Shown: positions 25,570 to 33,498, counted from the stretch's first letter. The stretch: DNA of 35,056 nt from Planctomycetales bacterium 71-10 (GCA_001898385.1 MKTT01000061.1:86856-121911); one strand, 5' to 3'. Made by a program: numbers and translations. The notes: generated from the sequence alone by a model not told the origin.

Positions 25570-27203
25570 TCAGAAGTCGCCGCGGGAGAAGCCGGCCATC
25601 AGCTCCGGGGCCGAGGCGTCGAACCCGACGACGTCGAGCATGCCGGCGTCCTGCGGGTCGGCGATGCTGAAGCCGTTGGAGACGAGCCCGGCGACGATCA
25701 GCCGCGCGTGCCGGCCGCTCGTCTCGCGGTACTCGCGGAGGGCCTGCGCCGGGTGGATCGGCCCGGCCCAGGTCTCGCTGTCGGTCAGGACGATGAACGT
25801 GTCGACCTCCAGCTTCCGCTCGGTCGCGTACAGCATCGGCAGGGCGCAGTCGGTCCCGCCGAAGGGGAGGTCCCGGGTCTTGCGGACGACGTCGACGAGC
25901 CGGGACTTCGCCGAGACGTCCAGGGGGACGAGCCGGTCCTGGAACGCCACGACGTGGTACTCGGGCTCGACGCGCGCCGTCACCAGCGCCAGGGCCGCGG
26001 CGGCCTCGCGGGGCGTCAGCGGCGTGTCGGCGACGTTCCCGCTCGACATCGACCCGGAGACGTCCAGGCCGATCAGCGTCCGCTTCCCCGCCGGGACGAC
26101 GTGGCCGAACGCCCTGGAGAAGGCGTCGTCGAGCGCGTCCTTGATCGTCGCGATCGGCTCCCACGCCAGGCCCCCCTTCAGGCCGCGGCCCGCGGAGTAC
26201 GCGGACGCGGCGAGCAGGATCGCCAGCGGGTGCAGCCGGGCCTTGCGGAGCAGGTCGCCGTCGGCGAGCCGATCGCGCACCGTCCGCGTCGCGTCCGATC
26301 CGGGCTTCAGCAGGCCGACGGTCGTCATCTTGGCCAGGTTGCGCACCATGGCCATGAGCGGCATCTTCTCAAGCAAAGCCTCCCAGACCCCCGGGTCGTT
26401 CAGGTGCTGCGTCGGGATGCACTCGCGCGGCAGGCCGTCGTCGCGGATCATCCGGATGACGGCGTCGCGGCCGGCGGTGCGGGCCTCGTCCATCGCGGCG
26501 AGGAGCCGCGGCAGGTGCGGCGCGACGTCGGGGTACGACGCCACGCCTCCCCCCCGCTTCACCTCGCGCGGGCCGAGCGCCTCGGCCCCGCCGGCGACCC
26601 ATCGGTAGGCCGCCTGCCGGGCCGGGTCGGACGTGGCCGGGTGGGCGAGCCGGAGCAGGTCGCGGTGCGACCAGCCGTTTCGCCGCTGGTACTTGGCGAC
26701 CTGGTAGGCCAGCGCCTCCGGGGCCTTCCCCTCGTACCACGCGGCGACGCCCTTGCGCAGCCCTCGGCCCCATCCGCGCAGGCCTTGCACGGCCTCGGCG
26801 AAGGCGAACAGGTGGGTGCCGGTGCGGCAGACCTTCGGCAGCGCCTCGGACGCCGTCGCGGTGTGGCCCATGCCCGCCGCGATCGCCAGCGCCATCGCGG
26901 CCGGCTCGTTCTTGGGAGCCCGGCCGGATTCGCTGACCTGGACGATCGTCCGGATGGTCCGCGCGGGGTCGGCGTCCAGGCAGCGGACGACGGCCTGCGC
27001 GTTCTCCAGCGTCAGGGCCCGCTCGGTCGCGTAGTACGAGCCCCCCCCTCGGAGCCGAGGATCAGGAACCGCTCCAGCCGGGTCCAGTCGTCGACCGCGA
27101 ACGAGTAGCCCCCCGCCGAGTTCGGCGTCATGGCCTTGCCCGGGATCGGCTCGGACTGCGGCGTCTTGCGCGTGTTGAAGTGCTTGAGGAACTTGATGCT
27201 CAT
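25570..27203 (-). CDS. rsr: Ro60 / TROVE-domain RNA-binding protein, frameshifted in a G8 run
   Basis: Bacterial ortholog of the Ro60 autoantigen, a HEAT-repeat ring that binds Y RNA and misfolded RNA and, with PNPase, takes part in structured-RNA decay. ATG 27203 has GGAGGAGG 5 nt upstream; the product begins MSIKFLKHFNTRKTPQSEPI. The TROVE part shows FLILGSEGG, YYATERAL, RTGTHLFAFAEA and GWGRGLRKGVAAWY. The C-terminal VWA-like domain has a complete MIDAS: DVSGSMSS near residue 380, the Thr in GGTDCALP and the Asp in LTDSETWAG. The first 50 codons and the rest are in different frames. The shift falls at eight G on the coding strand (27041-27048); 6 or 9 G would restore a protein of about 543 residues. 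Everything else looks intact, so it is a sequencing error, a recent mutation or a slippage site. Confidence 0.9.
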
Positions 27204-27251
27204 CACGACCTCCTCCGGCGGCCGAGGGCGACGAAGCGTCGGCCCGCCGAG

Positions 27252-27349
27252 CGCCCGGGGCGGGATTCGAACCCACGTTGACCGATAACCGATCCGCGAC
27301 GGCCCGGCCCGCGAGGGCCGGTCAAGATTTGGCGGGTCGGACCCGGGCG
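27252..27349 (-). ncRNA. tRNA-like element B, candidate Y RNA
   Basis: About 98 nt on the strand of the Ro60 gene, ending 49 nt before its start codon. It has an 8-bp acceptor-like helix (CGCCCGGG, 27349-27342, with CCCGGGCG, 27259-27252) and a canonical T-arm GTGGG-TTCGAAT-CCCGC (27276-27260). No normal D-arm or 7-nt anticodon loop exists. In place of the anticodon arm is a 7-bp stem TTGACCG (27325-27319) with CGGTCAA (27284-27278); an alternative internal hairpin is GGCCC-TCGC-GGGCC (27319-27306). This is not a functional tRNA. Bacterial Y RNAs carry tRNA-like domains and are encoded near Ro60, so it is a candidate. A decayed tRNA is the alternative. Confidence 0.45.
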
Positions 27350-27378
27350 TTTGCAAGGTCGGCGAACAAGGGGACGCA

Positions 27379-27415
27379 TCAGGGGGTTGCATCAATCAAC
27401 AGTTGATAACCCTGA
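27379..27415 (-). other. Bulged stem-loop between the tRNA-like elements
   Basis: Reading on the minus strand: TCAGGGTT, then ATCAA-CTG-TTGAT, a 6-nt internal bulge TGATGC, then AACC and CCCTGA. Outer pairs TCAGGG/CCCTGA (6) and TT/AA, inner 5-bp ATCAA/TTGAT. The stretch is clearly less GC-rich than its surroundings, so the pairing is less likely to be a composition effect. It could be part of a Y-type RNA, a processing signal or an attenuator. Confidence 0.45.
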
Positions 27416-27432
27416 GGCTCCGGCTCGCCGAG

Positions 27433-27555
27433 CGGCGGGGGTGGGATTCGAACCCACGACCACGTCATCCGAAGTGATAAGGGTCGGCCGATCGGCCCGT
27501 CGCCGGGCAAGTGAGTGGAGACCCGTCGTGCTCTAACCATCTGAGCTACCCCGCC
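27433..27555 (-). ncRNA. tRNA-like element A with long anticodon-arm insert, candidate Y RNA
   Basis: A 123-nt element on the Ro60 strand. Acceptor GGCGGGG (27555-27549) pairs with CCCCGCC (27440-27434); it has a perfect D-arm GCTC-AGATGGTTA-GAGC and a perfect T-arm GTGGG-TTCGAAT-CCCAC (27457-27441), discriminator G. Between position 26 and the T-arm lie 71 nt instead of about 22. This insert holds a hairpin GCCCG-GCGA-CGGGC (27508-27495) with a GNRA loop, inside a possible GGGTC/GACCC helix; no normal anticodon arm is found (CTTCGGA flanked by a weak TATCA/TGACG stem is the best). It is too short for a self-splicing intron. With Ro60 just downstream, a tRNA-mimicking Y RNA is the best explanation; a disrupted tRNA is the alternative. 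Confidence 0.5.
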
Positions 27556-27652
27556 TCGCCATGGAGAGACACGGCCGGCGGGGGAGGGTTCAGGATCCGC
27601 ACCGATTTCGTGGAAACGGTGGGTTGGATACGAACGCGACGAGATGTGTCGA

Positions 27653-27737
27653 TGCCGGCGGTGGGATTCGAACCCACACGAGCGTTCCCGCCCAGAAGAT
27701 TTTAAGTCTCCAGCGTCTGCCGTTCCGCCACGCCGGC
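27653..27737 (-). tRNA. tRNA-Leu (TAA)
   Basis: 85-nt class II tRNA: acceptor GCCGGCG/CGCCGGC, anticodon stem GGAGA/TCTTC around loop CTTAAAA (anticodon TAA), long variable arm, T-arm GTGGG-TTCGAAT-CCCAC, discriminator A. CCA not encoded. Confidence 0.95.
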
Positions 27738-27764
27738 GCGAGCGTGATGAAGTTCATTCGGGAG

Positions 27765-27851
27765 CGGAGGGGGTGGGATTCGAACCCACGGGAACCTTGC
27801 GGAACCTACGGTTTTCAAGACCGTCCCAATCGACCACTCTGGCACCCCTCC
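27765..27851 (-). tRNA. tRNA-Ser (TGA)
   Basis: 87-nt class II tRNA: acceptor GGAGGGG/CCCCTCC, anticodon stem ACGGT/ACCGT around loop CTTGAAA (anticodon TGA), long variable arm, T-arm GTGGG-TTCGAAT-CCCAC, discriminator G. CCA not encoded. It follows the DUF151 gene by 57 bp on the same strand. Confidence 0.96.
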
Positions 27852-27908
27852 GAGATCCGATTCCTGTCGACGCGGGCCGGGGCCGGCCGGTTCGCGTCGG
27901 CCGTCGCG

Positions 27909-28316
27909 TCACTGGTTCGTGGCCTCGTCGATGATGTCCTCGGCGACGTAGATGGGGACGTCGACCGCCACGGCCAGGGCGATGGCGTCGCTCGGGCGGG
28001 AGTCGACCTCGATCAACTCGCCCTCGTGGCGGATGCGAAGCTTGGCGTAGTAGGTGTGGTTGCGCAGCTCGCTGATGTAGATGTCCTGCAGCTCTCCGCC
28101 CATCGCGTCGATGGTGCTGGCCAGGAGGTCGTGCGTCAGGGGCCGCACGGTCGGCTGGTTCTTCACGCGGCGGTCGATGCTGGTGGCCTCGAAGATGCCG
28201 ATCACGATCGGGAACATGCGCTCGCCGTCGACTTCCTTGAGGAAGATGATGTGCTGATCGCTGTTCTCGTTGATGATGATCCGGGTGAGATCCATCTGGA
28301 CCGGCACGGCACGCAC
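27909..28316 (-). CDS. Bifunctional nuclease family protein (DUF151)
   Basis: Up to 135 residues. The core MDLTRIIINENSDQHIIFLK, IGIFEATSIDR, LTHDLLASTIDAMGGELQDI and VDSRPSDAIALAVAVDVPIY is diagnostic of the DUF151/bifunctional nuclease family (plant BBD relatives have DNase and RNase activity). In planctomycete homologs the N-terminus is usually MPVQM-like. Here GTG 28316, GTG 28307 and ATG 28295 are all possible; GAGAGGAAGGG lies just upstream of 28316, and GTG 28307 would give the MPVQM form. Small cytoplasmic protein, cellular role poorly known. It lies downstream of valS, beyond that gene's terminator hairpin, and upstream of the tRNA-Ser gene. Confidence 0.9.
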   Translation of the reverse strand: MRAVPVQMDLTRIIINENSDQHIIFLKEVDGERMFPIVIGIFEATSIDRRVKNQPTVRPLTHDLLASTIDAMGGELQDIYISELRNHTYYAKLRIRHEGELIEVDSRPSDAIALAVAVDVPIYVAEDIIDEATNQ

Positions 28317-28388
28317 CCCTTCCTCTCGCCCCCGGCCGTCGCGCCGGGCGTGCGCCCGGCCCGCGGCGGGCTGAACTGATGGTATCGG

Positions 28389-28419
28389 GCCCGCCGCGCG
28401 TCGTCAACGCGCGGCGGGC
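28389..28419 (-). terminator. Hairpin after valS
   Basis: Perfect 12-bp stem (GCCCGCCGCGCG at 28389-28400 with its complement at 28408-28419), loop of 7 nt, starting 6 nt after the valS stop codon. The loop and flanks have no T-run. It lies between valS and the DUF151 gene on the same strand. Confidence 0.7.
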
Positions 28420-28425
28420 GCTCGT

Positions 28426-31227
28426 TCAGGCCGAACCCAGCAAGGCCGCGACCGACGCCCGCTGGCCCTCCAACTCGGCCAGCTTGGCCCGCGAGGAGGC
28501 CACCACGTCGGCCGGGGCCCGGGAGACGAAGCCCTCGTTGGAGAGCTTCCCCTTGAGCGGGGCGATCTGCTTGTCGAGGTCGGCCAGCGACTTCTTCAGC
28601 TTGGCCTTCTCCGCCTCCTTGTCGATCAGCCCTTCCAGCGGCAGGACGACCTCGGCGTCGGCCAGGACGGCCACGGCGGAGTCGGCGGGGCGGGCGTCGG
28701 ACTCGGGGCCGATCGCCAGGCTCCCCGCGCCGGTGAGGGCCTTGATGAACGCCTCGCCGAGGCGGAGGCGGTCGGCGACGACGCCGTCGGCGACGATCCG
28801 GGGGGCGATCTTGGCGTCCTTGGGGACGTCGCGCTCGGCCCGGAGGTTCCGGATCGCGGCCGTCTTCTCCTTCCACTGGTCGACCGTCGCGCGGGCCTCG
28901 GCGTCCTCGAAGCCGCGGGCGACCGGCCAGGCGGCGATGCAGGCGTGGGCCTCGGCGGGGGCGGGCTCGGGGACGCCGCGGGACGGGGCCAGCTCGCCGA
29001 GCGGGGCCCAGATCTGCTCGGTCAGGAACGGCATGATCGGGTGGAGCAGCCGGCAGAGCGAGTCCAGGACGGCCGCCGCCACGCGCTGGGCGACCGGGCG
29101 GGCCTCGGGGTCGCGCAGGCGGTTCTTGATGAACTCGACGTACCAGTCGCAGAACTCGCCCCAGGCGAAGTCGCGCAGGCCCTTGGCGGCCTCGGCGAAG
29201 CGGAACTGCTCCAGGTGGTCGGTGGTGGACTTCACGATCGCGTCCAGCTCGGCGAGGATCCAGCGGTCCTCGACGGGCAGGCTCGCGACGTCGACCGGGG
29301 CGGGCTCGTAGCCTTCCAGGTTCATCATGACCAGGCGGGCGACGTTCCAGACCTTGTTGCCGAAGTTGCGGCCCTGCTCGAAGCGGTCGGACGTGTTGAT
29401 CTCGCGGCCGTCGGGGAGCTTCAGCTTCTCGACGGGCATGCGGAGGTCCTGGGTCTCGGTCGCGCCGGCGGCCAGGGTGTAGCGGAGGGCGTCGGCGCCG
29501 TAGGCGTCGATGATGTCGACCGGGTCGACGCCGTTGCCGGCCGACTTGGACATCCGCTTGCCGTGGCCGTCCTGGATCACGGGGTGGATGTAGACGTCGC
29601 GGAACGGGACGTCGCCCACGTTGAACTGGCCGAAGATCACCATCCGGGCGACCCAGAGGGTGATGATGTCGCGGGCCGTGGAGAGGACGCTGGTCGGGTA
29701 ATACTTGCCCAGCTCCGGCGTCGCCTCGGGCCAGCCCAGGGTCGAGTGGGGCCAGAGGGCGGAGCTGAACCAGGTGTCGAGGACGTCCGGGTCCTGCGTC
29801 AGCTCGTGGCCCGGGACGGCGTCGGCGGGCAGGTCGTGCTCGGCGCAGACGAGCCAGCCGCCGGACTCGGCCTCGGACCAGAAGACGTCGGATCGGCCGG
29901 CGAAGGCGCGTTCGAGGTCGTCGGCCGTGCAGGTCGACGAGTGCCAGATGGGGATGCGGTGGCCCCACCAGAGCTGTCGGCTGATGCACCAGTCGCGCTT
30001 CTCGGCGAGCCAGTCGGCGTAGCTCCGGGCGTAACGCTCGGGGGTGATCTTCACCTTGCCCTCGGCGACGGCGTCGATGGCGAGCTGGGCGAAGCCGGGC
30101 GAGCCGTCGGGGTCGTCGGCCATGCGGACGAACCACTGGTCGGACAGGTAGGGCTCGATGGGGGTCTTGCTGCGGTCGGAGAAGTTGAGCCTGACGTTGT
30201 ACGGCTCGTCCTTCACGAGCAGGCCGGCGGCCTCCAGGTCGGCGACGACTCGCTTGCGGACGACGACGCGGTCGAGGCCGGCGTACTTCGGACCGGCGTT
30301 CTCGTTGTAGGTGCCGTCCGGGTTCAGGAGGTTGATCATCGGCAGGCCGTGGCGCTGGCCGGTCGCGTAGTCGTTCGGGTCGTGCGCGGGGGTGACCTTC
30401 ACGCAGCCGGTGCCGAACTTGGGGTCGACCAGGATGGCGTCGCCGACGACCGGGATCTTGCGATCGGTCAGCGGCAGGTCCAGGGTCTTGCCGATCAGGT
30501 GCTTGTACCGAGGGTCCTCGGGATGGACCGCGACGGCGGTGTCGCCGAGCATCGTCTCGGGCCGGGTCGTGGCGACGTGGAGCGCCTCGTCGGAGCCGGT
30601 GACGGGGTATCGGATCGTCCAGAGCTTGCCGGGCTTGTCCTCGTAGTAGATCTCGTCGTCGGCGACGGCGGTGCGGAGCTGGACGTCCCAGTTGACCAGC
30701 CGCTTGCCGCGGAAGATCTTGCCGGCCTTGAACAGGTTGAGGAACGTGCGGCGGACGGCCTTCGAGCAGGTCTCGTCCAGCGTGAACCGGGTGCGGTCCC
30801 AGTCGCACGAGCAGCCCATCAGGCGGAGCTGGCCGAGGATGCGGGCCTCGTACTCGTCCTTCCAGGCCCAGATTTTCTCGACGAGCGCCGCGCGGCCGAC
30901 GTCGTGGCGGGTGAGCTTCTGCTCCTCGAACAGCCGGCGCTCGACGACGGCCTGGGTGGCGATGCCGGCGTGGTCGGTGCCGGGCATCCAGAGGCAGTCG
31001 CGCCCCTGCATCCGACGCCAGCGGACCAGCACGTCCTGGAGCGTGTTGTTGAGCGCGTGGCCCAGGTGCAGGGCCCCGGTGACGTTGGGCGGCGGGATGA
31101 CGATGCAGTACGGGAGCTTCTCGCTCGCCGGGTCGGCGTGGAAGTACCCGCGCTCGGTCCAGACCTTGTACCAGCGGTCCTGGGCGTCCTTCGGGTCGTA
31201 CTGCTTGGGGATTTCTTGGATGTTCAT
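28426..31227 (-). CDS. valS: Valyl-tRNA synthetase
   Basis: 933 residues, class I aminoacyl-tRNA synthetase charging tRNA-Val. The N-terminal Rossmann domain has PPPNVTGALHLGHAL (HLGH at 54-57). The CP1 editing insertion spans roughly 190-340, including VATTRPETMLGDTAVAVHP. The KMSKS loop is GKRMSKSAGNG (about 557-562). An anticodon-binding helical domain follows, and the C-terminal coiled coil characteristic of ValS (KEAEKAKLKKSLADLDKQI...) ends the protein. Complete and of normal length. The ATG at 31227 overlaps the stop of the Uma2 gene (ATGA), and no strong Shine-Dalgarno is seen, so translation is probably coupled to the upstream gene. Confidence 0.97.
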   Translation of the reverse strand: MNIQEIPKQYDPKDAQDRWYKVWTERGYFHADPASEKLPYCIVIPPPNVTGALHLGHALNNTLQDVLVRWRRMQGRDCLWMPGTDHAGIATQAVVERRLFEEQKLTRHDVGRAALVEKIWAWKDEYEARILGQLRLMGCSCDWDRTRFTLDETCSKAVRRTFLNLFKAGKIFRGKRLVNWDVQLRTAVADDEIYYEDKPGKLWTIRYPVTGSDEALHVATTRPETMLGDTAVAVHPEDPRYKHLIGKTLDLPLTDRKIPVVGDAILVDPKFGTGCVKVTPAHDPNDYATGQRHGLPMINLLNPDGTYNENAGPKYAGLDRVVVRKRVVADLEAAGLLVKDEPYNVRLNFSDRSKTPIEPYLSDQWFVRMADDPDGSPGFAQLAIDAVAEGKVKITPERYARSYADWLAEKRDWCISRQLWWGHRIPIWHSSTCTADDLERAFAGRSDVFWSEAESGGWLVCAEHDLPADAVPGHELTQDPDVLDTWFSSALWPHSTLGWPEATPELGKYYPTSVLSTARDIITLWVARMVIFGQFNVGDVPFRDVYIHPVIQDGHGKRMSKSAGNGVDPVDIIDAYGADALRYTLAAGATETQDLRMPVEKLKLPDGREINTSDRFEQGRNFGNKVWNVARLVMMNLEGYEPAPVDVASLPVEDRWILAELDAIVKSTTDHLEQFRFAEAAKGLRDFAWGEFCDWYVEFIKNRLRDPEARPVAQRVAAAVLDSLCRLLHPIMPFLTEQIWAPLGELAPSRGVPEPAPAEAHACIAAWPVARGFEDAEARATVDQWKEKTAAIRNLRAERDVPKDAKIAPRIVADGVVADRLRLGEAFIKALTGAGSLAIGPESDARPADSAVAVLADAEVVLPLEGLIDKEAEKAKLKKSLADLDKQIAPLKGKLSNEGFVSRAPADVVASSRAKLAELEGQRASVAALLGSA

Positions 31228-31874
31228 GCCGTCGGGCTTGTGGGTTTCGGGGGTTCTTCGATGGGGGGGAGCAGGTCCTTCGCGTCGACCCGCCCGACCT
31301 CGCGGCCGTCCAGGACGACCGGGGCGGGGGAGCCCTCGGCGAAGGTTTGATGTTCGGAGTAGCCGGCCTCGCGGCCGGCGCCCCGGGGCGAGGTGAAGAC
31401 GTCGATCTTGCGGCCGTCCACGTCCACGACCCAGTAGGACGGGACGGAGGCCGATGCGTACAGGCGGGGCTTGTCGCGGTAGTCGGCCCGGCGGGTGCTG
31501 GCGCAGACCTCGACGATCAGGGCGGCCCGGGACGACTTCGGATTCGCGGTGCGAAAATCCGACCGATCCCCGCGGACCACGGCGACGTCGGGCTCGGGCA
31601 GCGAGCGGTCGTCGTGCTCCAGCGCCTTCTCCTCGCGGACGTGGAATCCGGGCGGGAGGATCGACCGCAGCCGCTCGGCGATCTCGCCGACGGCGAAGCT
31701 GTGGGGGCCGTGCTTGGTCATGCGATAGATCCGGCCTCGCACCAGTTCGAAGTGGCCTTCGGGGAAGACGCCCGCGTCGACCATCTTCCAGAGCTGGTCG
31801 GCCGTGAAGCGGTACGGCCGACGTCCGGCGTCGACAGGCGCGGCCTTCGCATCGGGCTGGACGTCGGTGGCCAT
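31224..31874 (-). CDS. Uma2 family endonuclease-like protein
   Basis: 216 residues with the PD-(D/E)xK-like Uma2 (DUF820) fold: FELVRGRIYRM near the start, PEPDVAVVRGD, ALIVEVCAST and then the YRDKPRLYASASVPSYWVVD signature, giving the Asp/Glu/Lys active-site set. ATG 31874 has GGAGG 6 nt upstream. Uma2 proteins are abundant in Planctomycetes and Cyanobacteria and are thought to be nucleases, sometimes linked to mobile DNA, but their biological role is not established. It sits between cimA (22 bp upstream) and valS, whose start it overlaps by 4 bp, an unusual place for such a gene. The C-terminus is Pro-rich (PPIEEPPKPTSPTA). Confidence 0.88.
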   Translation of the reverse strand: MATDVQPDAKAAPVDAGRRPYRFTADQLWKMVDAGVFPEGHFELVRGRIYRMTKHGPHSFAVGEIAERLRSILPPGFHVREEKALEHDDRSLPEPDVAVVRGDRSDFRTANPKSSRAALIVEVCASTRRADYRDKPRLYASASVPSYWVVDVDGRKIDVFTSPRGAGREAGYSEHQTFAEGSPAPVVLDGREVGRVDAKDLLPPIEEPPKPTSPTA

Positions 31875-31896
31875 GGCGGATCCTCCGGCGGTGGGG

Positions 31897-33498
31897 TCAG
31901 GAGACGGTCGCGGCCTCGGGTCGGGCGGGATGGGGCCGGCGGGCGTCCTTGGAGAGCTTGTATTCGAAGGCGTCCAGCAGGGCCAGCCAGCTCGCCTGGA
32001 TGACGTTCTCGGAGACGCCGATCGTCCCCCAGACGTCGTCGTGGTCGGCGCTCTCGATCACGACGCGGACCTTGGCGGCGGTGCCGGCGCGGGCGTTGAT
32101 GACGCGGACCTTGTAGTCGACCAGGTGCATGGACGTCAGGCCGGGGAAGTGGTGGTTGAGCGCCTTCCGCAGGGCGTTGTCCAGGGCGTCGACCGGGCCG
32201 TCCCCCTCGCCGACGGTGTGCTCGACCGTCTCGCCGACCTTCAGCTTGACCGTCGCCTCGGTCAGCGACTCGCCGTCCCCCTCGCCCGCGACGCTCACGC
32301 GGAAGCCGCGGCTCTCGAAGCCCGGCCGGTGGCGGCCGGCCAGCTTCTCCACCAGCAGGACGAACGACGCCTCGGCCGCCTCGAACTGGTAGCCCTCGTT
32401 CTCCAGGTCCTGCACCCGGTCGAGGACCCGGGACTGGAGGGCCTGGTCCTGGCCGAGGCCGTACTCGTCCAGCTTCTCGGCGATGTTCGACTTGCCCGAC
32501 AGCTCGCTGACGAGGATCCGGCGCTCGTTCCCCACCAGGGTCGGGTCGACGTGCTCGTAGCTGGACGCGATCTTGCGGACGGCGTGGACGTGCATCCCCC
32601 CCTTGTGGGCGAAGGCGCTGGAGCCCACGAACGCCTGGCCCGGCCGGAAGTTCATGTTGGCCGTCTCGTAGACGTACCGCGAGACCTCCGTCAGCCGGGC
32701 CAGCTTGCCCGGTGCCAGGGCCTCGAACTCCGGGTACTTCAGCGACAGGTTGGCGATCACGCTGCACAGGTCGGCGTTGCCGCAGCGCTCGCCCAGGCCG
32801 TTGATCGTCCCCTGGACCTGGCGGGCCCCGCTCCGGACCGCCGCCAGCGAGTTGGCGACGGCCAGCTCGCCGTCGTTGTGGGTGTGGATGCCCAGCGGGA
32901 CGTCGACCGCGGACCGGACGGCGGCGACAGCCTCGGCGACCTGCTCGGGGAGGGTGCCGCCGTTGGTGTCGCACAGGACGATCCACTTCGCCCCCGATTC
33001 CGCCGCCTTGCGGACGGTCTCCAGGGCGTAGTCGGGGTTGCGGCGGTAGCCGTCGAAGAAGTGCTCGGCGTCGTAGACGACCTCGGTGACGTTGGCCGCG
33101 AGGAACGCCACCGAGTCGCCGATCATCCGGACGTTCTCCTCCAGCGAGACCCCCAGGACCTCCCGGGCGTGCAGGTCCCACGTCTTGCCGACGACCGTCA
33201 CGGCCGACGTCCCGGCGGCGACCAGCGCCTTCATCCCCCCGTCGTCCTCGGCGGCGATGTCCCTGCGGCGGGTCATGCCGAAGGCGACGACCTTCGCGCG
33301 GCCCAGCGGCAGGTCGCGGACGGCGCGGAAGTAGGCGGCGTCCTTGGGGTTGGAGAGCGGGTAGCCCCCCTCGACGTAGTCGACGCCCAACTCGTCCAGC
33401 TTGGCCGTGATGAGCAGCTTGTCCTGGAGCGAGAAGTTGACGCCCTCGCCCTGGCTGCCGTCGCGCAACGTCGTGTCGTAGATCGCAATTCGCGTCAT
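31897..33498 (-). CDS. cimA: (R)-citramalate synthase
   Basis: 533 residues of the LeuA/homocitrate-synthase family, citramalate-synthase type (TIGR00977-like). It condenses pyruvate and acetyl-CoA to citramalate, the threonine-independent entry to 2-oxobutyrate and isoleucine. Motifs: DTTLRDGSQ (8-16), HTHND (205-209, metal ligands), GERCGNAD (236-243), followed by the linker SAFAHKGGMHVHAV and a C-terminal LeuA-type regulatory domain (about 400-515), which in relatives binds the feedback inhibitor. The long GEGVNFSLQDKLLITAKLD and GVDYVEGGYPLSNPKD segments favour citramalate over isopropylmalate synthase. ATG 33498 has no strong Shine-Dalgarno. First gene of the block that continues with Uma2 and valS. 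Confidence 0.93.
   Translation of the reverse strand: MTRIAIYDTTLRDGSQGEGVNFSLQDKLLITAKLDELGVDYVEGGYPLSNPKDAAYFRAVRDLPLGRAKVVAFGMTRRRDIAAEDDGGMKALVAAGTSAVTVVGKTWDLHAREVLGVSLEENVRMIGDSVAFLAANVTEVVYDAEHFFDGYRRNPDYALETVRKAAESGAKWIVLCDTNGGTLPEQVAEAVAAVRSAVDVPLGIHTHNDGELAVANSLAAVRSGARQVQGTINGLGERCGNADLCSVIANLSLKYPEFEALAPGKLARLTEVSRYVYETANMNFRPGQAFVGSSAFAHKGGMHVHAVRKIASSYEHVDPTLVGNERRILVSELSGKSNIAEKLDEYGLGQDQALQSRVLDRVQDLENEGYQFEAAEASFVLLVEKLAGRHRPGFESRGFRVSVAGEGDGESLTEATVKLKVGETVEHTVGEGDGPVDALDNALRKALNHHFPGLTSMHLVDYKVRVINARAGTAAKVRVVIESADHDDVWGTIGVSENVIQASWLALLDAFEYKLSKDARRPHPARPEAATVS

Noticed and set aside
25570..27203. Ro60 gene as a decayed pseudogene
   Set aside because: Apart from one homopolymer shift the gene has a good ribosome site, full length, intact TROVE motifs and a complete MIDAS, so decay is not the best reading; sequencing error or slippage is at least as likely.
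27433..27555. tRNA with a group I intron or selenocysteine tRNA
   Set aside because: The extra sequence is about 50 nt, far too short for a group I intron and without its core elements. No TCA anticodon loop or selC-like acceptor and variable arm is seen.
27600..27621. Hairpin CACCGATTTC/GAAACGGTG between tRNA-Leu and the tRNA-like element
   Set aside because: A 9-bp stem with one bulge; it may be a processing or terminator structure, but without a T-run or comparative support I do not call it.
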